64,000 nt of DNA from Janthinobacterium aquaticum (GCF_009208565.1 NZ_WFLK01000003.1:62001-126000), one strand, 5' to 3'; positions 29,344 through 38,344 are shown, numbered from the stretch's first letter. Notes: generated by a model not told the origin, from the letters alone. Numbers and translations: made by a program.

Positions 29344-30612
29344 TTATTTGTAGCGGTACAGCGGCTGGCGCAACTGGATCGGACGGATGTCGAGGCGAAG
29401 TTTCAGTACCGAATACGCTTCCGCTTCGGTCGAGCTGTAGCCCACGCTGTTGACCGTCTTGCTGAACCTGAATTCAAAGCCCAGATCCGGATACGGATCG
29501 CGCGGGTTACCAAAGGCGATGCCGATCGCTTCCTGCTGGGCGTTGTCGATCAGGTTGCCCATCAGGTCCAGTACCGCGTTATTGCCGAGGATATCGTTGG
29601 TAAATACCGGCTCGCGCATGTCGGGCTGGTTGGGATCGAGCTTGTTGTCGGCCTTGTCGGGCGACGGCGTAAAGGCGCGCGTGACGAGGTTGAACTTGTC
29701 GCCGCGATCAAGGTAGCTGATGGCCGCATTGCTGATATTGAAGTTCTTGATGCCGCGGTCGGTAATCGCACCGGACAGGTCGATCAACAGCGCACCGCTG
29801 TAGCCGATGACTTCCACGTCGCGCTTGGCGTCGACAATCATGGCGCTGTTCTCATCGATGCCGAGACCAATGTGGTAACCCTTTTTCAGCATCACCGGGA
29901 TCATGCGCGCAAAGCGCCCGCGCACCAGCAAGTGCTGGTCGACAAACACGTCGCTGCCGATAAAGCCCAGGCCAGGGGCGATCTCGCGACCATCGGTCAC
30001 GCCCATCTTGAGCATGTCGAGCACGGGCCGCGCATCGTAGAACATGGTGGTGCTCATAATGGCCGCGCCGGCGCTGGAGCCGGCAATCACGCCGCCGTTG
30101 CGGTACACCGACCAGATGGCTTCCAGCGCCGCCGTGCGGCTGCCGTCCGGGCGCAGCAGCGCCTGGGTAATGCGGCCCTGGTCGCCGCCGGCAAAGTAGA
30201 TGCCGGTAGCGGCCTTGATCTGGGTCACGATGGCCGGATCTTCGGCCGCCTTGCGGTAGTCGCTATTGGCCAGCTTGACGCCGAGCGGCACGAAAAACGC
30301 GTCGGCGCCGTACTGATTGAGCTTGGCCATGATGCTGGCGCCCGATTTTTCCGGGTTGATCGAGGCCGAGGCCAGCACCGCAATGCGGGCGCCCTTGCCG
30401 CCGGACAGGTCGACGATGCGCTGCCAGACTTCGGCGTTATCGGCGCGCAGGCCGCCGCCGATAATCACCAGCGTGCCTTGCGGCGCGTTGGGGTTGACGG
30501 CGCTGGCCGTCGGCGCTGCATGCAGCGCGCTGCTGAACAGGGCCAATGCCACCAGGACCACCGTGGCGAAGGCGGCATACAATTTTTGAGGTGCGATTGC
30601 GTTCGATTTCAT
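29344..30612 (-). CDS. cphE: secreted cyanophycinase (CphE-like, peptidase family S51)
   Basis: 422 residues from the ATG at 30612. Signal peptide: ~33 residues ending LFSSALHA. Cyanophycinase motifs are present: LVIIGGGLRADNAEVWQRIV, the FAGGDQGRI motif, the nucleophile GSSAGA with S180, then GLGFIG and a GLGIDENSA motif. The enzyme is an exo-serine protease that releases beta-Asp-Arg dipeptides from the storage polymer cyanophycin. The signal peptide implies attack on external polymer. It is longer than cytosolic CphB (~270), as are known extracellular CphE enzymes. It is the last gene of a TonB receptor-cyanophycinase pair, next to an M14 hydrolase and a permease that could finish the job. 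Confidence 0.88.
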   Translation of the reverse strand: MKSNAIAPQKLYAAFATVVLVALALFSSALHAAPTASAVNPNAPQGTLVIIGGGLRADNAEVWQRIVDLSGGKGARIAVLASASINPEKSGASIMAKLNQYGADAFFVPLGVKLANSDYRKAAEDPAIVTQIKAATGIYFAGGDQGRITQALLRPDGSRTAALEAIWSVYRNGGVIAGSSAGAAIMSTTMFYDARPVLDMLKMGVTDGREIAPGLGFIGSDVFVDQHLLVRGRFARMIPVMLKKGYHIGLGIDENSAMIVDAKRDVEVIGYSGALLIDLSGAITDRGIKNFNISNAAISYLDRGDKFNLVTRAFTPSPDKADNKLDPNQPDMREPVFTNDILGNNAVLDLMGNLIDNAQQEAIGIAFGNPRDPYPDLGFEFRFSKTVNSVGYSSTEAEAYSVLKLRLDIRPIQLRQPLYRYK

Positions 30613-30669
30613 GGTGCCTTTCAAATACTGGAAAACCGGCGCACGGCTGGCGTGCGCCGCAGACAACAC

Positions 30670-33438
30670 TTACTTGAAGCTGTAGTTAGCCGATGCGTAG
30701 AAGCGCCGGCCGCGTGGATCAGTGTAGCTCGGGTCGTAGCCCGAGATAAAGAAAAATGCCTGGTTCGAGTATGGCGGGCTGGTATTGAACAGATTCTGGA
30801 TGCCGGCGCGCAGCTTGAACTGCTTGCTGACCGCATAGGCGCCCGACATATCCCACAGCGTATAGGCTTTCACGCGGTTGGCTGCCACCACGCTGCCATC
30901 GTCCACATTGATGGCCGAGTTCTGGTCCTGGTAGCTGCTCGAATAGGTGTTCGACAGGCTGGCCGAGTACGGCCCCTGATCCCAGTCAAAGGTGATGGTA
31001 TGGCGCCAGCGCTGCACTACACCGTCGGTGACGAAGCGATTGAGGTTGCTGATGAAATCGTCGCCCGGGCTGGTCTGGATTTTCGAATTGAGCACATAGG
31101 TGCCGTTCAGTCGTGCGCCAAAGCGGCCCCACGCGGTTTTTACGCCATGCAGGTCGGCTGTCAGGTCGATGCCGGAGGCCTTTTGCGCGCCACGGTTTTC
31201 CTTGCGCAGCTCGATATAGTCGATCAGGCCGTCTTCGTCGCGGTGTACCAGGTCGCCGTATTTGTTCAGGTTGGCCAGGATAATATCATCGCCGATTTCG
31301 CTGATCAGGTTGGTGCGCTTGATGTTCCAGTAGTCGGCACTGAAGGTCCAGTGCTGGCTCGGCTCGAGCACCAGGCCGGCCGAGAACTGGCGGCTGCGCT
31401 CGGGTTTCAGCTTGTCGTTGCTGTAGCGGCGCGTATCCCAGTTGTCGGCGCAGACCGAGTAATCGTTGCCTTCGCTGGCGCAGTAGACCGGGTCCGGCAG
31501 CGTGGCCGTGCTGCTGTAGACGGTCGGGCGGTGCAGGTCCGACAGCGACGGTGCGCGAAAACCCTTGCCGGCCGAGGCGCGCATCAGCACCTGCTTGCTG
31601 GGCATATAGGTCAGGCCGATCTTCGGACTCAGTGCGCCGCCCACCTGTTCATAATGGTCGTAGCGGCCCGACAATTGCGCCGACCATTGCTTGGTAAACG
31701 GCATCAGCAATTCGCTGTAGATGGCTTGCGTCTTGCGGCTGTCGCTGGTGGCCACGCCGCCTTCGGGCGCCGCGTCGTTATTGATGTTATCGCTCATCAG
31801 CAAGGCCGATGGACGGAACTCGGTGCGCTCGCGCCGCATTTCGCCGCCGATGGCAAAACCCATATCGCCGCCGGCCATTTTCATCAGGCTGCGCGACAGC
31901 TTGAAGTCGAGCGAGTCCATCACGCCGCGCGCATGGCGCACTTCGTCGTTGACCTGGATGCTGTCGAGCAGCGCCTTGCCGTCTGCGCTAGACGGACCGA
32001 AAGGATTGATACGGCCATCTGCAATACCGGCCAGCAGCTGGTCGTACAGCACATAGCCGTGCGTATCGCGGTCCTTGACCACATTCACGCTGTGATTGAA
32101 GCCCACGTCATAATCCCAGGCACCGACCGTACCGGTGGCGCCGACCACGTAGCGCTGGCTTTCGCTGGTCAGCTCGCTGGTGCGCATGCCCGCTTCATTC
32201 AGGCGCATGCGCAGCTCCAGCTCGCGCGAAACCGGTTCGCCGTCTTCGTCAAGCGCCGTATCGAAACCGGCGTTGGCCAGTTGCGGCACGCGGCTGTAAT
32301 CGAGATAGCCGATCACGCGCGCCGAAGAGCCGACATAGTAGGTACGCGAACGGCTCAGCGCCGCTTCCGCATACAGCTGGTGATTCGGGCTTACCTGCAG
32401 CACGCCGCGGGTCAGGAAGTTCTGCTTGTCCGACTTGGGATAAAGCTCGGTATCGCCCATGTAATCGTAGGTGCAGCCATCGACGCCGCCGGTGCCGTTA
32501 GGCAGGTAGAGGTTGGCCGGCGGCGCGCAATTGGGGATGGCAAAGTTGATCTGGCGGTTGGTGATCGGCTGGCCGTTGAGCAAAAAGCCGTTGTCCTGCA
32601 GGTGCGTGCGCTGGGTCGACGTGAGACGGATATTGGCCGGGCTGGTAAAGCTCGACAGCAAATGGCCAAGCCGCTGCGGTATCTGCAGGTTCGGGATGAA
32701 CTTGCGCTGCGCCGTGCTGAGACGGTCGGTTTTCTGCGCATCGAACACGGCAAACACATTGTAGCCATCTTCGGCAATATTGCCGATGCCGGCCGTGATG
32801 CTGGCGGTACGCTTGCCGCCGCCGCCTTCATCGGTCTTGCCGCCATAGACATTGAGTTCCACGCCCTGGTAGTCCTTGCGCGTGATGAAGTTGATCACGC
32901 CACCGATCGCATCGGTGCCGTACAGGGCCGAAGCGCCGTCGAGCAGTACTTCCACGCGCTGCAGCGCGGCGGCCGGGATATTGTTCAGGTCCACACCCGT
33001 GTCGTCGCCCGGGGACGCAAAGTTGGCCATGCGCCGGCCATTGAGCAGCACCAGCGTCGACGACGTACCGATGCCGCGCAGGTTGGCGCTGTTGAAGCCG
33101 CGCTGGTCGCCACCGACGTTGATGCTGGCGCCATCGGTCAGGCCGCCCACGTTGGACGACACACGCGCCAGCAGCTCGGCCGCCGTGGTTACGCCGACTT
33201 TTTCAATCTCGGCGCGTGTGATGACCTGCACCGGCAAGGCCGTTTCCGACTCCAGCCGCTTGATGGCCGAACCGGTGATTTCCACCCGCTGCAGCTTGGG
33301 ATTGATCTCTTCCTCCTGCGCCCAGGCGCTGTTGCCCAGCGTGGCCATGACGCCGACGGCCAGCGCAACCGAGCGCGCTGCCAGCGATAAGACAGGCAAG
33401 GCGCGTGCCGGCTTGTCGTGTTGATTTTGCATATGCAT
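30670..33438 (-). CDS. TonB-dependent outer-membrane receptor
   Basis: 922 residues. Signal peptide ending GNSAWA, then a TonB-box/plug region (RVEITGSAIKRLESETALPV; LRGIGTSSTLVLLNGRRM) and a beta-barrel ending in aromatic NYSFK, as expected for BAM recognition. The GGGAG box lies seven bases before the first ATG at 33438. It lies 57 bases upstream of the cyanophycinase gene on the same strand, so the two are probably co-transcribed. Substrate is likely cyanophycin fragments or beta-Asp-Arg dipeptides, inferred only from neighbours; the plug resembles the peptide/carbohydrate type rather than siderophore receptors. Confidence 0.9.
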   Translation of the reverse strand: MHMQNQHDKPARALPVLSLAARSVALAVGVMATLGNSAWAQEEEINPKLQRVEITGSAIKRLESETALPVQVITRAEIEKVGVTTAAELLARVSSNVGGLTDGASINVGGDQRGFNSANLRGIGTSSTLVLLNGRRMANFASPGDDTGVDLNNIPAAALQRVEVLLDGASALYGTDAIGGVINFITRKDYQGVELNVYGGKTDEGGGGKRTASITAGIGNIAEDGYNVFAVFDAQKTDRLSTAQRKFIPNLQIPQRLGHLLSSFTSPANIRLTSTQRTHLQDNGFLLNGQPITNRQINFAIPNCAPPANLYLPNGTGGVDGCTYDYMGDTELYPKSDKQNFLTRGVLQVSPNHQLYAEAALSRSRTYYVGSSARVIGYLDYSRVPQLANAGFDTALDEDGEPVSRELELRMRLNEAGMRTSELTSESQRYVVGATGTVGAWDYDVGFNHSVNVVKDRDTHGYVLYDQLLAGIADGRINPFGPSSADGKALLDSIQVNDEVRHARGVMDSLDFKLSRSLMKMAGGDMGFAIGGEMRRERTEFRPSALLMSDNINNDAAPEGGVATSDSRKTQAIYSELLMPFTKQWSAQLSGRYDHYEQVGGALSPKIGLTYMPSKQVLMRASAGKGFRAPSLSDLHRPTVYSSTATLPDPVYCASEGNDYSVCADNWDTRRYSNDKLKPERSRQFSAGLVLEPSQHWTFSADYWNIKRTNLISEIGDDIILANLNKYGDLVHRDEDGLIDYIELRKENRGAQKASGIDLTADLHGVKTAWGRFGARLNGTYVLNSKIQTSPGDDFISNLNRFVTDGVVQRWRHTITFDWDQGPYSASLSNTYSSSYQDQNSAINVDDGSVVAANRVKAYTLWDMSGAYAVSKQFKLRAGIQNLFNTSPPYSNQAFFFISGYDPSYTDPRGRRFYASANYSFK

Positions 33439-33458
33439 GACAATACTCCCGTATGGTG

Positions 33459-34463
33459 TTAACCCTGATTTTTAATTGGACTGCTTTTTTTGGACTGGCT
33501 ACTGCTTTTTGCTTGCTGAATACTGAATTTGCGCGGACCCTGCCCGCCATGCTCACCGCCCACCAGATAGGCGGCAATGATATCGCTCAGGCGCGCGGCT
33601 TTTTCCACGTTGTCCTTGTTCGACACCATCAGCGCCACGGCCAGCGCCTCGATCATGGCCAGCGCCGTGCTGGCGCTGCTGGGCAGCACCGGATGCGTGC
33701 TTTGCGCATACAGCGCATGGTCGGCCAGCGCTGCCAACGGCGAAGCCGGCGCATCGGTCAGCGCCACGATGCAGGCGCCACGATCGCGTGCAAAACTGGC
33801 CAGGCCGATGCAATCGAGCGTATAGCGCGGGAAGGAAATAACCACCAGCACGTCGTGCGCCGTCAGGTTGACCAGATGGCCAGCCGCCACTTCCGAGCCG
33901 CCGATACCGACCACTTCCACCACATGCTGGCAGAACGGCTGCAGGTGCTGCACCAGCATGCCGGCCAGGTTGGCCGACAGGCCAAAGCCCATCACATAGA
34001 CCACCTTGGCGCGCGTGAGCTGCGCCACCACCGCCTGCATATCGGCCAGCACCAGTGCGCTGGCGGTGGCGGCGATATTGGCGGCCGCGTATTCAAGGCT
34101 TTCGGTTACGGGCGAGGTGGCGCGCGTGCGATGCAGGATGGTGTGGCGCAGTTTGTCGACCGGCTGCAGCAAAGCCTGCAGCGTCTCGGCCATGGCGCCG
34201 CGCATGGCCGAATAGTTTTTATGGCCGATATCGCGCGCAAAGCGGCTGATGGTGGCGGTCGACACCTGGCAGCTGTCGGCCAGTTCGCCGATGCCCAGCG
34301 CGGTGACGCGCATCTGGTTACGCAGCAGGTAGTCGGCGATCTGGCGCTGGGACGCCGAACCGGTGGCCAGCACCCGCTTGAGGGTCTGCCCCAGGCTGGA
34401 AGCGGCAAATGCGGCATCTGGCGCCGACAAGGTGCTTGCAACAGGACTGGCGGATGGCTTCAT
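33459..34463 (-). CDS. RpiR/MurR-family transcriptional regulator
   Basis: 334 residues. N-terminal RpiR helix-turn-helix (IADYLLRNQMRVTALGIGEL, CQVSTATISRFARDIGHKNY) followed by an SIS domain (VVYVMGFGLSANLAGMLVQH, VLVVISFPRYTLDCIGLA), and a basic Ser/Lys-rich tail. SIS domains usually bind phosphosugars, but RpiR-type proteins near peptide or amino-acid genes are also known. It lies just upstream of the TonB receptor gene in the same direction and is divergent from the M14 hydrolase/permease pair, so it most likely controls both arms of the cyanophycin-use island. Confidence 0.9.
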   Translation of the reverse strand: MKPSASPVASTLSAPDAAFAASSLGQTLKRVLATGSASQRQIADYLLRNQMRVTALGIGELADSCQVSTATISRFARDIGHKNYSAMRGAMAETLQALLQPVDKLRHTILHRTRATSPVTESLEYAAANIAATASALVLADMQAVVAQLTRAKVVYVMGFGLSANLAGMLVQHLQPFCQHVVEVVGIGGSEVAAGHLVNLTAHDVLVVISFPRYTLDCIGLASFARDRGACIVALTDAPASPLAALADHALYAQSTHPVLPSSASTALAMIEALAVALMVSNKDNVEKAARLSDIIAAYLVGGEHGGQGPRKFSIQQAKSSSQSKKSSPIKNQG

Positions 34464-34546
34464 GACACTGGCGGCCCGGGCTGAGATAGAAAAAACAACA
34501 AAAAGTAACTATGGCAATCCACTTTACGCATAGTAAAAACAAAACT

Positions 34547-34593
34547 CAATGATTTTCTGTAAAAGGATTTTCATTGATTTACTTCGTGAAAAT
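34547..34593. promoter_or_regulatory. inverted repeats in the RpiR/hydrolase divergent promoter
   Basis: Two interlocked perfect inverted repeats: CAATGA (34547-34552) with TCATTG (34571-34576), and ATTTTCA (34567-34573) with TGAAAAT (34587-34593), in very AT-rich DNA between the divergent genes. They are candidate operators for the RpiR-type protein. A TACATAAT-like -10 follows for the rightward genes (near 34599). Confidence 0.5.
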
Positions 34594-34651
34594 AATGCTA
34601 CATAATCGACCGAAATCCACCCACCATGCGCCATTGCGGGGCACGTCCATC

Positions 34652-35788
34652 ATGCAAGCACAACAGCATCCGATCTCCACGCCGCACGCCAGCACCAGCT
34701 ACCAGTTGAGCAGTTTTCACTTCGGCGAAAAAGCGGCTGCCAGCCGCAGCGGCAAGAAAGTCTATATCCAGGCGGCGCTGCATGCCGACGAAGTGCCGGG
34801 CATGCTGGTAGCGCAATTCCTGCGCCGCGAACTGCTGGTGCTGGAAGCGGCCGGCAAAGTCCACGGCGAAATCATCCTGGTACCGGCCGCCAATCCGATC
34901 GGCCTGGCGCAGGCGATTCATGGCGCGCCGTTCGGCCGTTTCGACCTGTCGACCGGGATCAACTTCAACCGCGCCTACCGCCATGTGGCCGAAGAGCTCA
35001 AACTCACGCTCGACGGCCAGTTGGGCGCCGACACCGGCGCCAACGTGGCGCTGATACGCGAACAGTCGCGCGCGGCAATTGCAGGCTGGCAGCCGCGCAC
35101 CGATGCCGAGACGCTGAAAAAAACGCTGCTGGGCATGGCCATCGATGCCGATATCGTGCTCGACCTGCATTGCGATAACGAGGCAGCGCTGCACCTGTAC
35201 GCGGGCACGCCGCTGGCCGCGCAGGTGGCGCCGCTGTCGGCGCTGCTGGGCGCGCGCGCCGTGCTGCTGGAACTGGCGGCTGGCGAAGAGCCGTTCGACG
35301 AAGCGTGCAGCCGTCTGTGGTGGGACCTGGACACGCACTTCCAGGGCCGCTATCCGATTCCTGCCGCCTGCCTGGCCGTCACGGTGGAGCTGCGCGGCGA
35401 AGTGGAAGTGGAGTACGCGCTGGCCGAGCGCGATGCGCGCGCACTGCTGCGCTTCCTGGCCATCGAAGGCGTGCTCGAGATCGACGGCGCCGCCGACAAC
35501 CTGCCAGCGCCACAGTGCGAACCGACACCGCTCGCTGGCGTGGAACCGATCCTGGCGCCGCACGCGGGCGTGCTGGTCTACCTGCGCCAGATGGGCGACG
35601 TGCTGGCCGCCGGCGACGCGGTGGCCGATATCATCGACCCGGTCAGCGGCAGCAGCACCACCCTGCGCTGCACCGTGGCCGGCGTATTTTTCGCCCGCAG
35701 CGCGCACCGCCATGTACTGCGCGGCATGAACGTCGGCAAGGTCGCCGGCGCCATCGCCTACCGTGGCGGCAGCCTGCTGAGCCAATAA
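34652..35788 (+). CDS. AstE/AspA-type M14 zinc hydrolase, candidate beta-Asp-Arg dipeptidase
   Basis: 378 residues from the ATG at 34652; earlier TTG/ATG codons overlap the promoter. The zinc ligands of the succinylglutamate desuccinylase/aspartoacylase family are visible: H44-A-D-E47 in QAALHADEVPG and H173 in VLDLHCDNEA. The substrate arginine R107 is in NFNRAYR, and a late VTVELRGEVEVEY supplies the probable catalytic glutamate. C-terminal domain beta-rich (HAGVLVYLRQMGDVLAAGDA). Cyanophycin dipeptide hydrolases (CadA) belong, as I recall, to this family, and the neighbours are a cyanophycinase and an importer, so cleavage of beta-Asp-Arg to aspartate and arginine is the best hypothesis. 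The permease starts 10 bases after the stop. Confidence 0.82.
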   Translation: MQAQQHPISTPHASTSYQLSSFHFGEKAAASRSGKKVYIQAALHADEVPGMLVAQFLRRELLVLEAAGKVHGEIILVPAANPIGLAQAIHGAPFGRFDLSTGINFNRAYRHVAEELKLTLDGQLGADTGANVALIREQSRAAIAGWQPRTDAETLKKTLLGMAIDADIVLDLHCDNEAALHLYAGTPLAAQVAPLSALLGARAVLLELAAGEEPFDEACSRLWWDLDTHFQGRYPIPAACLAVTVELRGEVEVEYALAERDARALLRFLAIEGVLEIDGAADNLPAPQCEPTPLAGVEPILAPHAGVLVYLRQMGDVLAAGDAVADIIDPVSGSSTTLRCTVAGVFFARSAHRHVLRGMNVGKVAGAIAYRGGSLLSQ

Positions 35789-35798
35789 AGATCGCTCC

Positions 35799-37187
35799 AT
35801 GAAAAAATTCAGGCTACCCAATACTTTTGTCCTGCTGTGCGCCATACTGGCCATGATCGCGCTGGCGACCTGGCTGGTTCCGGGCGGGAAATTCGATACG
35901 CAACTGGTCAACGGCAAACAGCTGATCATCCCCGGCACCTTCCACTACGTGGAAAACAAGCCGCAAGGGCTGGCCGCGCTGATGATGTCGCCCATCAAGG
36001 GCTTTGTCGACGCCAGCCTGATTATCGGCTTCGTGCTGATTGTCGGCGGGGCTTTTTCGGTGCTACAGAAAACCGAAGCCTTCGACGCCATGATCAAGTC
36101 GATCGCCAAGGCCCACACGCACTCGCGCTTCGTGCGCGCGGCGATCATCCCGGTATTTTTCACCATGTTTTCGCTGGGCGGCGCGACCTTCGGCATGAAC
36201 GAGGAAGCCATTCCCTTTATTCTGATTTTCGTGCCGCTGGCGCTGGCCCTCGGCTATGACACGATTACTGGCGTATCGATCCCGTTCCTGGGCTCGCAGG
36301 TGGGCTTTTCAGCAGCTTTTCTCAACCCGTTCAATGTCGGCATTGCGCAGGGCATTGCCGGCGTGCCGATCTTTTCAGGCATCGGCTACCGCCTGATCGT
36401 GTGGAGCATTGCCACTGCCGTCAGCATCATGTTCCTGATGTGGTATGCGGCGCGCATCAAGCGCCATCCCGAGAAAAGCCCGACCTACCAGCTCGACCTG
36501 GAAAAGCGCAGCGAACATACGCTGGACCTGGACAGCTTTGCCGGCATGACTGGCACCCATCGCGCCGTGCTGTGGATCTTCCTCGGCACCCTTCTGACGA
36601 TGGTGGTTGGCGTGGTCAAGTACGACTGGTTCATCGATGAAATCGCCGCGCTGTTCCTGGTGATGGCCATCGTGGTGGGCCTGGTGGGCCGCCTCGACGC
36701 CGACAGCCTGGTGGCGTCGTTCGTGCACGGCGCGCGCGACATGGTGGGTGTGGCACTGGTGATCGCGCTGGCCCGCGCCACCATGATCCTGGCGCGTGAC
36801 GCGCAGATTATCGACACCATGCTGCATGCGCTGACGCCGCTGGTGGCCTCGTCAAGTCCCGTGTTCGCCGCGCAGAAAATGTTCTTCATGCAGTCGGTGA
36901 TCAACTTCTTTATTCACTCGGGCAGCGGCCAGGCCGCATTGACCATGCCCATCATGGCGCCGCTGGCCGACCTGGTGGGCGTCACCCGCCAGACGGCTAT
37001 CCTGGCGTTCCAGTTCGGCGAATTCACCACCCCCATGATTCCCACTTCCGGCATCACCGTCGGCGTACTAGCCCTGGCGCGCGTGCCCTGGATTACCTGG
37101 GCCAAATGGATGATCCCGCTGCAGCTGATCTATCTGGTACTGGCCCTCTTGCTGCTGATACCGCCAGCCTTGATGCAGTGGCAGTAG
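35799..37187 (+). CDS. YfcC/ArcD-type inner-membrane permease
   Basis: 462 residues with about 11-12 hydrophobic segments and motifs of the YfcC (DUF401-like C4-dicarboxylate/basic amino acid) family: GGAFSVLQKTEAFDAMI, FSLGGATFGMNEEAIPFIL, LNPFNVGIAQGIAGVP, INFFIHSGSGQAALTMPIMA and TTPMIPTSGITVGVLALARV. It probably carries a peptide or amino acid across the inner membrane; in this operon beta-Asp-Arg, or export of arginine, is likely. It directly follows the M14 hydrolase with a shared start region (AAAGATCGCTCC before the ATG). A 31-bp inverted repeat starts one base after its stop. Confidence 0.85.
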   Translation: MKKFRLPNTFVLLCAILAMIALATWLVPGGKFDTQLVNGKQLIIPGTFHYVENKPQGLAALMMSPIKGFVDASLIIGFVLIVGGAFSVLQKTEAFDAMIKSIAKAHTHSRFVRAAIIPVFFTMFSLGGATFGMNEEAIPFILIFVPLALALGYDTITGVSIPFLGSQVGFSAAFLNPFNVGIAQGIAGVPIFSGIGYRLIVWSIATAVSIMFLMWYAARIKRHPEKSPTYQLDLEKRSEHTLDLDSFAGMTGTHRAVLWIFLGTLLTMVVGVVKYDWFIDEIAALFLVMAIVVGLVGRLDADSLVASFVHGARDMVGVALVIALARATMILARDAQIIDTMLHALTPLVASSSPVFAAQKMFFMQSVINFFIHSGSGQAALTMPIMAPLADLVGVTRQTAILAFQFGEFTTPMIPTSGITVGVLALARVPWITWAKWMIPLQLIYLVLALLLLIPPALMQWQ

Positions 37188-37188
37188 C

Positions 37189-37219
37189 AAAAACGGGGTC
37201 AGGTCGGCCATTGCTACAC
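37189..37219. repeat. left arm of a perfect 31-bp inverted repeat
   Basis: Begins AAAAACGGGGTCAGGTCGGC and ends TTGCTACAC. Its exact reverse complement stands at 38512-38542. The arms bracket a 1.35-kb segment with two paralogous small genes and a GNAT gene. The arm lies directly after the YfcC-permease stop codon. Confidence 0.85.
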
Positions 37220-37267
37220 AAGCTCAGCACTGCTGCCGTCATCTGCCGCCGCCGGTCCTTTGCTTCC

Positions 37268-37453
37268 TTACAGCGATGCTTTTTCTTCTGCGCTCAAGCG
37301 CTTGGCACTGACATACACAACATGGGTGGTCACGATATCGGCGGCTGGCTGGACAGCGCTGAACTTCGGCACCGCAGCGGTCGCCATGCTGGCGGCAGCA
37401 GCGACGGCGATGACAGCGATAACGATGGCTTCCATGTTTTTGGCGATGTTCAT
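37268..37453 (-). CDS. 61-residue membrane/secreted peptide, paralogue A
   Basis: Reads MNIAKNMEAIVIAVIAVAAA, then ASMATAAVPKF, then a variable stretch and a conserved ending HVVYVSAKRLSAEEKASL. The N-terminal half is one hydrophobic segment ending ATAA-VP, either a cleaved signal peptide or a membrane anchor. The mature part would be only ~33 residues. AGGACC lies just before the ATG. Two paralogues are at 38159 and 41937, sharing both ends of the protein and the region upstream. No family is recognised. Confidence 0.75.
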   Translation of the reverse strand: MNIAKNMEAIVIAVIAVAAAASMATAAVPKFSAVQPAADIVTTHVVYVSAKRLSAEEKASL

Positions 37454-37495
37454 GATCAGGTCCTTTAGGTAATCAGTTCAAGTGGTTTGCGTGCT

Positions 37496-37583
37496 GCGAT
37501 GATTGAACTTTAGACATATCAGGCTGACATCGCCATCGGATTGCGACCAACTGCAGAAAATACGGAACAGAATACCGGCAGAC
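37496..37583 (-). promoter_or_regulatory. conserved upstream block of small-peptide gene A
   Basis: On the gene strand it contains GTATTCTGT, then GTCGCAATCCGATGGCGATG, and ends CTAAAGTTCAATCATCGC 43 bases before the ATG. Nearly the same block lies upstream of paralogues B (38387-38480) and C (42185-42280) at the same distance. It is more conserved than the coding sequence between A and B, so it is probably a shared promoter or leader. No standard sigma-70, FliA or known operator fits well. Confidence 0.6.
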
Positions 37584-37647
37584 GCGATAAAACGCCGAGG
37601 TGTCGGGAGACATGGGCAACACATCGGCCATTCCCGGCCGACTCGCT

Positions 37648-38073
37648 CTAGCGCTGATAAAGCCCCGGCACATACTTTTCCATCAGCGACGCAGGATGCA
37701 GCGGCGCCGTAAAGCCGTAGCGCGCGTACAGCGTGTGCGCGGTGCTGGTGGCGAGCATAAAGCGGCGCAAACCCTGCAGGTCGGGATGCGCGATCACGGC
37801 AGCGATCAGTTGCTTGCTGTAGCCATGCCCCCGGAAGGATTCAAGCACATACACGTCCACCAGATAGGCGAACGTGGCAAAGTCGCTGACGACACGGGCG
37901 AAGGCGATCTGGCGGCCTTCGAGATAGCCGCCAAAACACAGAGAATGATCGATGGAGCGCTGCACGGTGGCCAGCGGAATGCCGATGGCCCATGTCGATT
38001 GCGTGCTCAGGAAGTGATGGATGGCCGGAACATCGAGTTCGGCCTTGTCGGTACTGATCTGGAATGAGGGCAT
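37648..38073 (-). CDS. GNAT-family acetyltransferase
   Basis: 141 residues with the GNAT core: a beta strand FAYLVDVYVLE, the acetyl-CoA loop SFRGHGYSKQLIAAVIAH (R/Q-x-x-G-x-G/A form), and LYARYGFTAPLHPASLMEKY at the end. Substrate unknown. It sits between the two peptide genes A and B, all three on the minus strand, inside a perfect 31-bp inverted repeat; the repeated flanks suggest that it arrived in or was trapped by a duplicated unit. Start at 38073 is the first ATG of a frame with normal composition. Confidence 0.85.
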   Translation of the reverse strand: MPSFQISTDKAELDVPAIHHFLSTQSTWAIGIPLATVQRSIDHSLCFGGYLEGRQIAFARVVSDFATFAYLVDVYVLESFRGHGYSKQLIAAVIAHPDLQGLRRFMLATSTAHTLYARYGFTAPLHPASLMEKYVPGLYQR

Positions 38074-38158
38074 TGCATTGTCCGCCGCTGGCTGTAAAAA
38101 GCCATCATCGGCGATTTTTTACGCGCTGTCAGCAAAGACAGTAAAGCTTGCTGCGCTT

Positions 38159-38344
38159 TTACAGCCCCGCTTTTTCTTCCGCGCTCAGGCGCTTGGCGCT
38201 GACGTAGACAACATGGGTAGTCACGGCTTCGGCAACTGGCTGGGCAGCGTGAAATTTCGGTACCGCAGCAGTGGCCATGCTGGCAGCAGCGGCAACAGCG
38301 ATGACGGCGATAACGATGGCTTCCATGTTTTTGGCGATGTTCAT
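38159..38344 (-). CDS. 61-residue membrane/secreted peptide, paralogue B
   Basis: Same start as paralogue A (MNIAKNMEAIVIAVIAVAAA) and the same end (HVVYVSAKRLSAEEKAGL); the middle differs at a few positions (KFHAAQPVAEAVTT). The 5' region from the ATG back through 38480 is nearly identical to that of A, so A and B are a recent tandem-type duplication around the GNAT gene. Hydrophobic N-terminal half with a possible cleavage site after ATAA. Confidence 0.75.
   Translation of the reverse strand: MNIAKNMEAIVIAVIAVAAAASMATAAVPKFHAAQPVAEAVTTHVVYVSAKRLSAEEKAGL

Noticed and set aside
29872-33390. Plus-strand open frame of 1172 codons opposite the cyanophycinase and TonB genes
   Set aside because: Antisense shadow of two well-supported genes; composition atypical and no start signal.
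37496-37520. FliA (sigma-28) promoter reading of CTAAAGTTC in the conserved blocks
   Set aside because: TAAAGTT resembles the -35, but no GCCGATAA-like -10 stands at the right distance in any copy.
37473-37673. 66-codon frame over the upstream block of peptide gene A, and the N-terminal extension of gene C
   Set aside because: The block is conserved as DNA, but the frame is not kept in copy B, so it is regulatory rather than coding.
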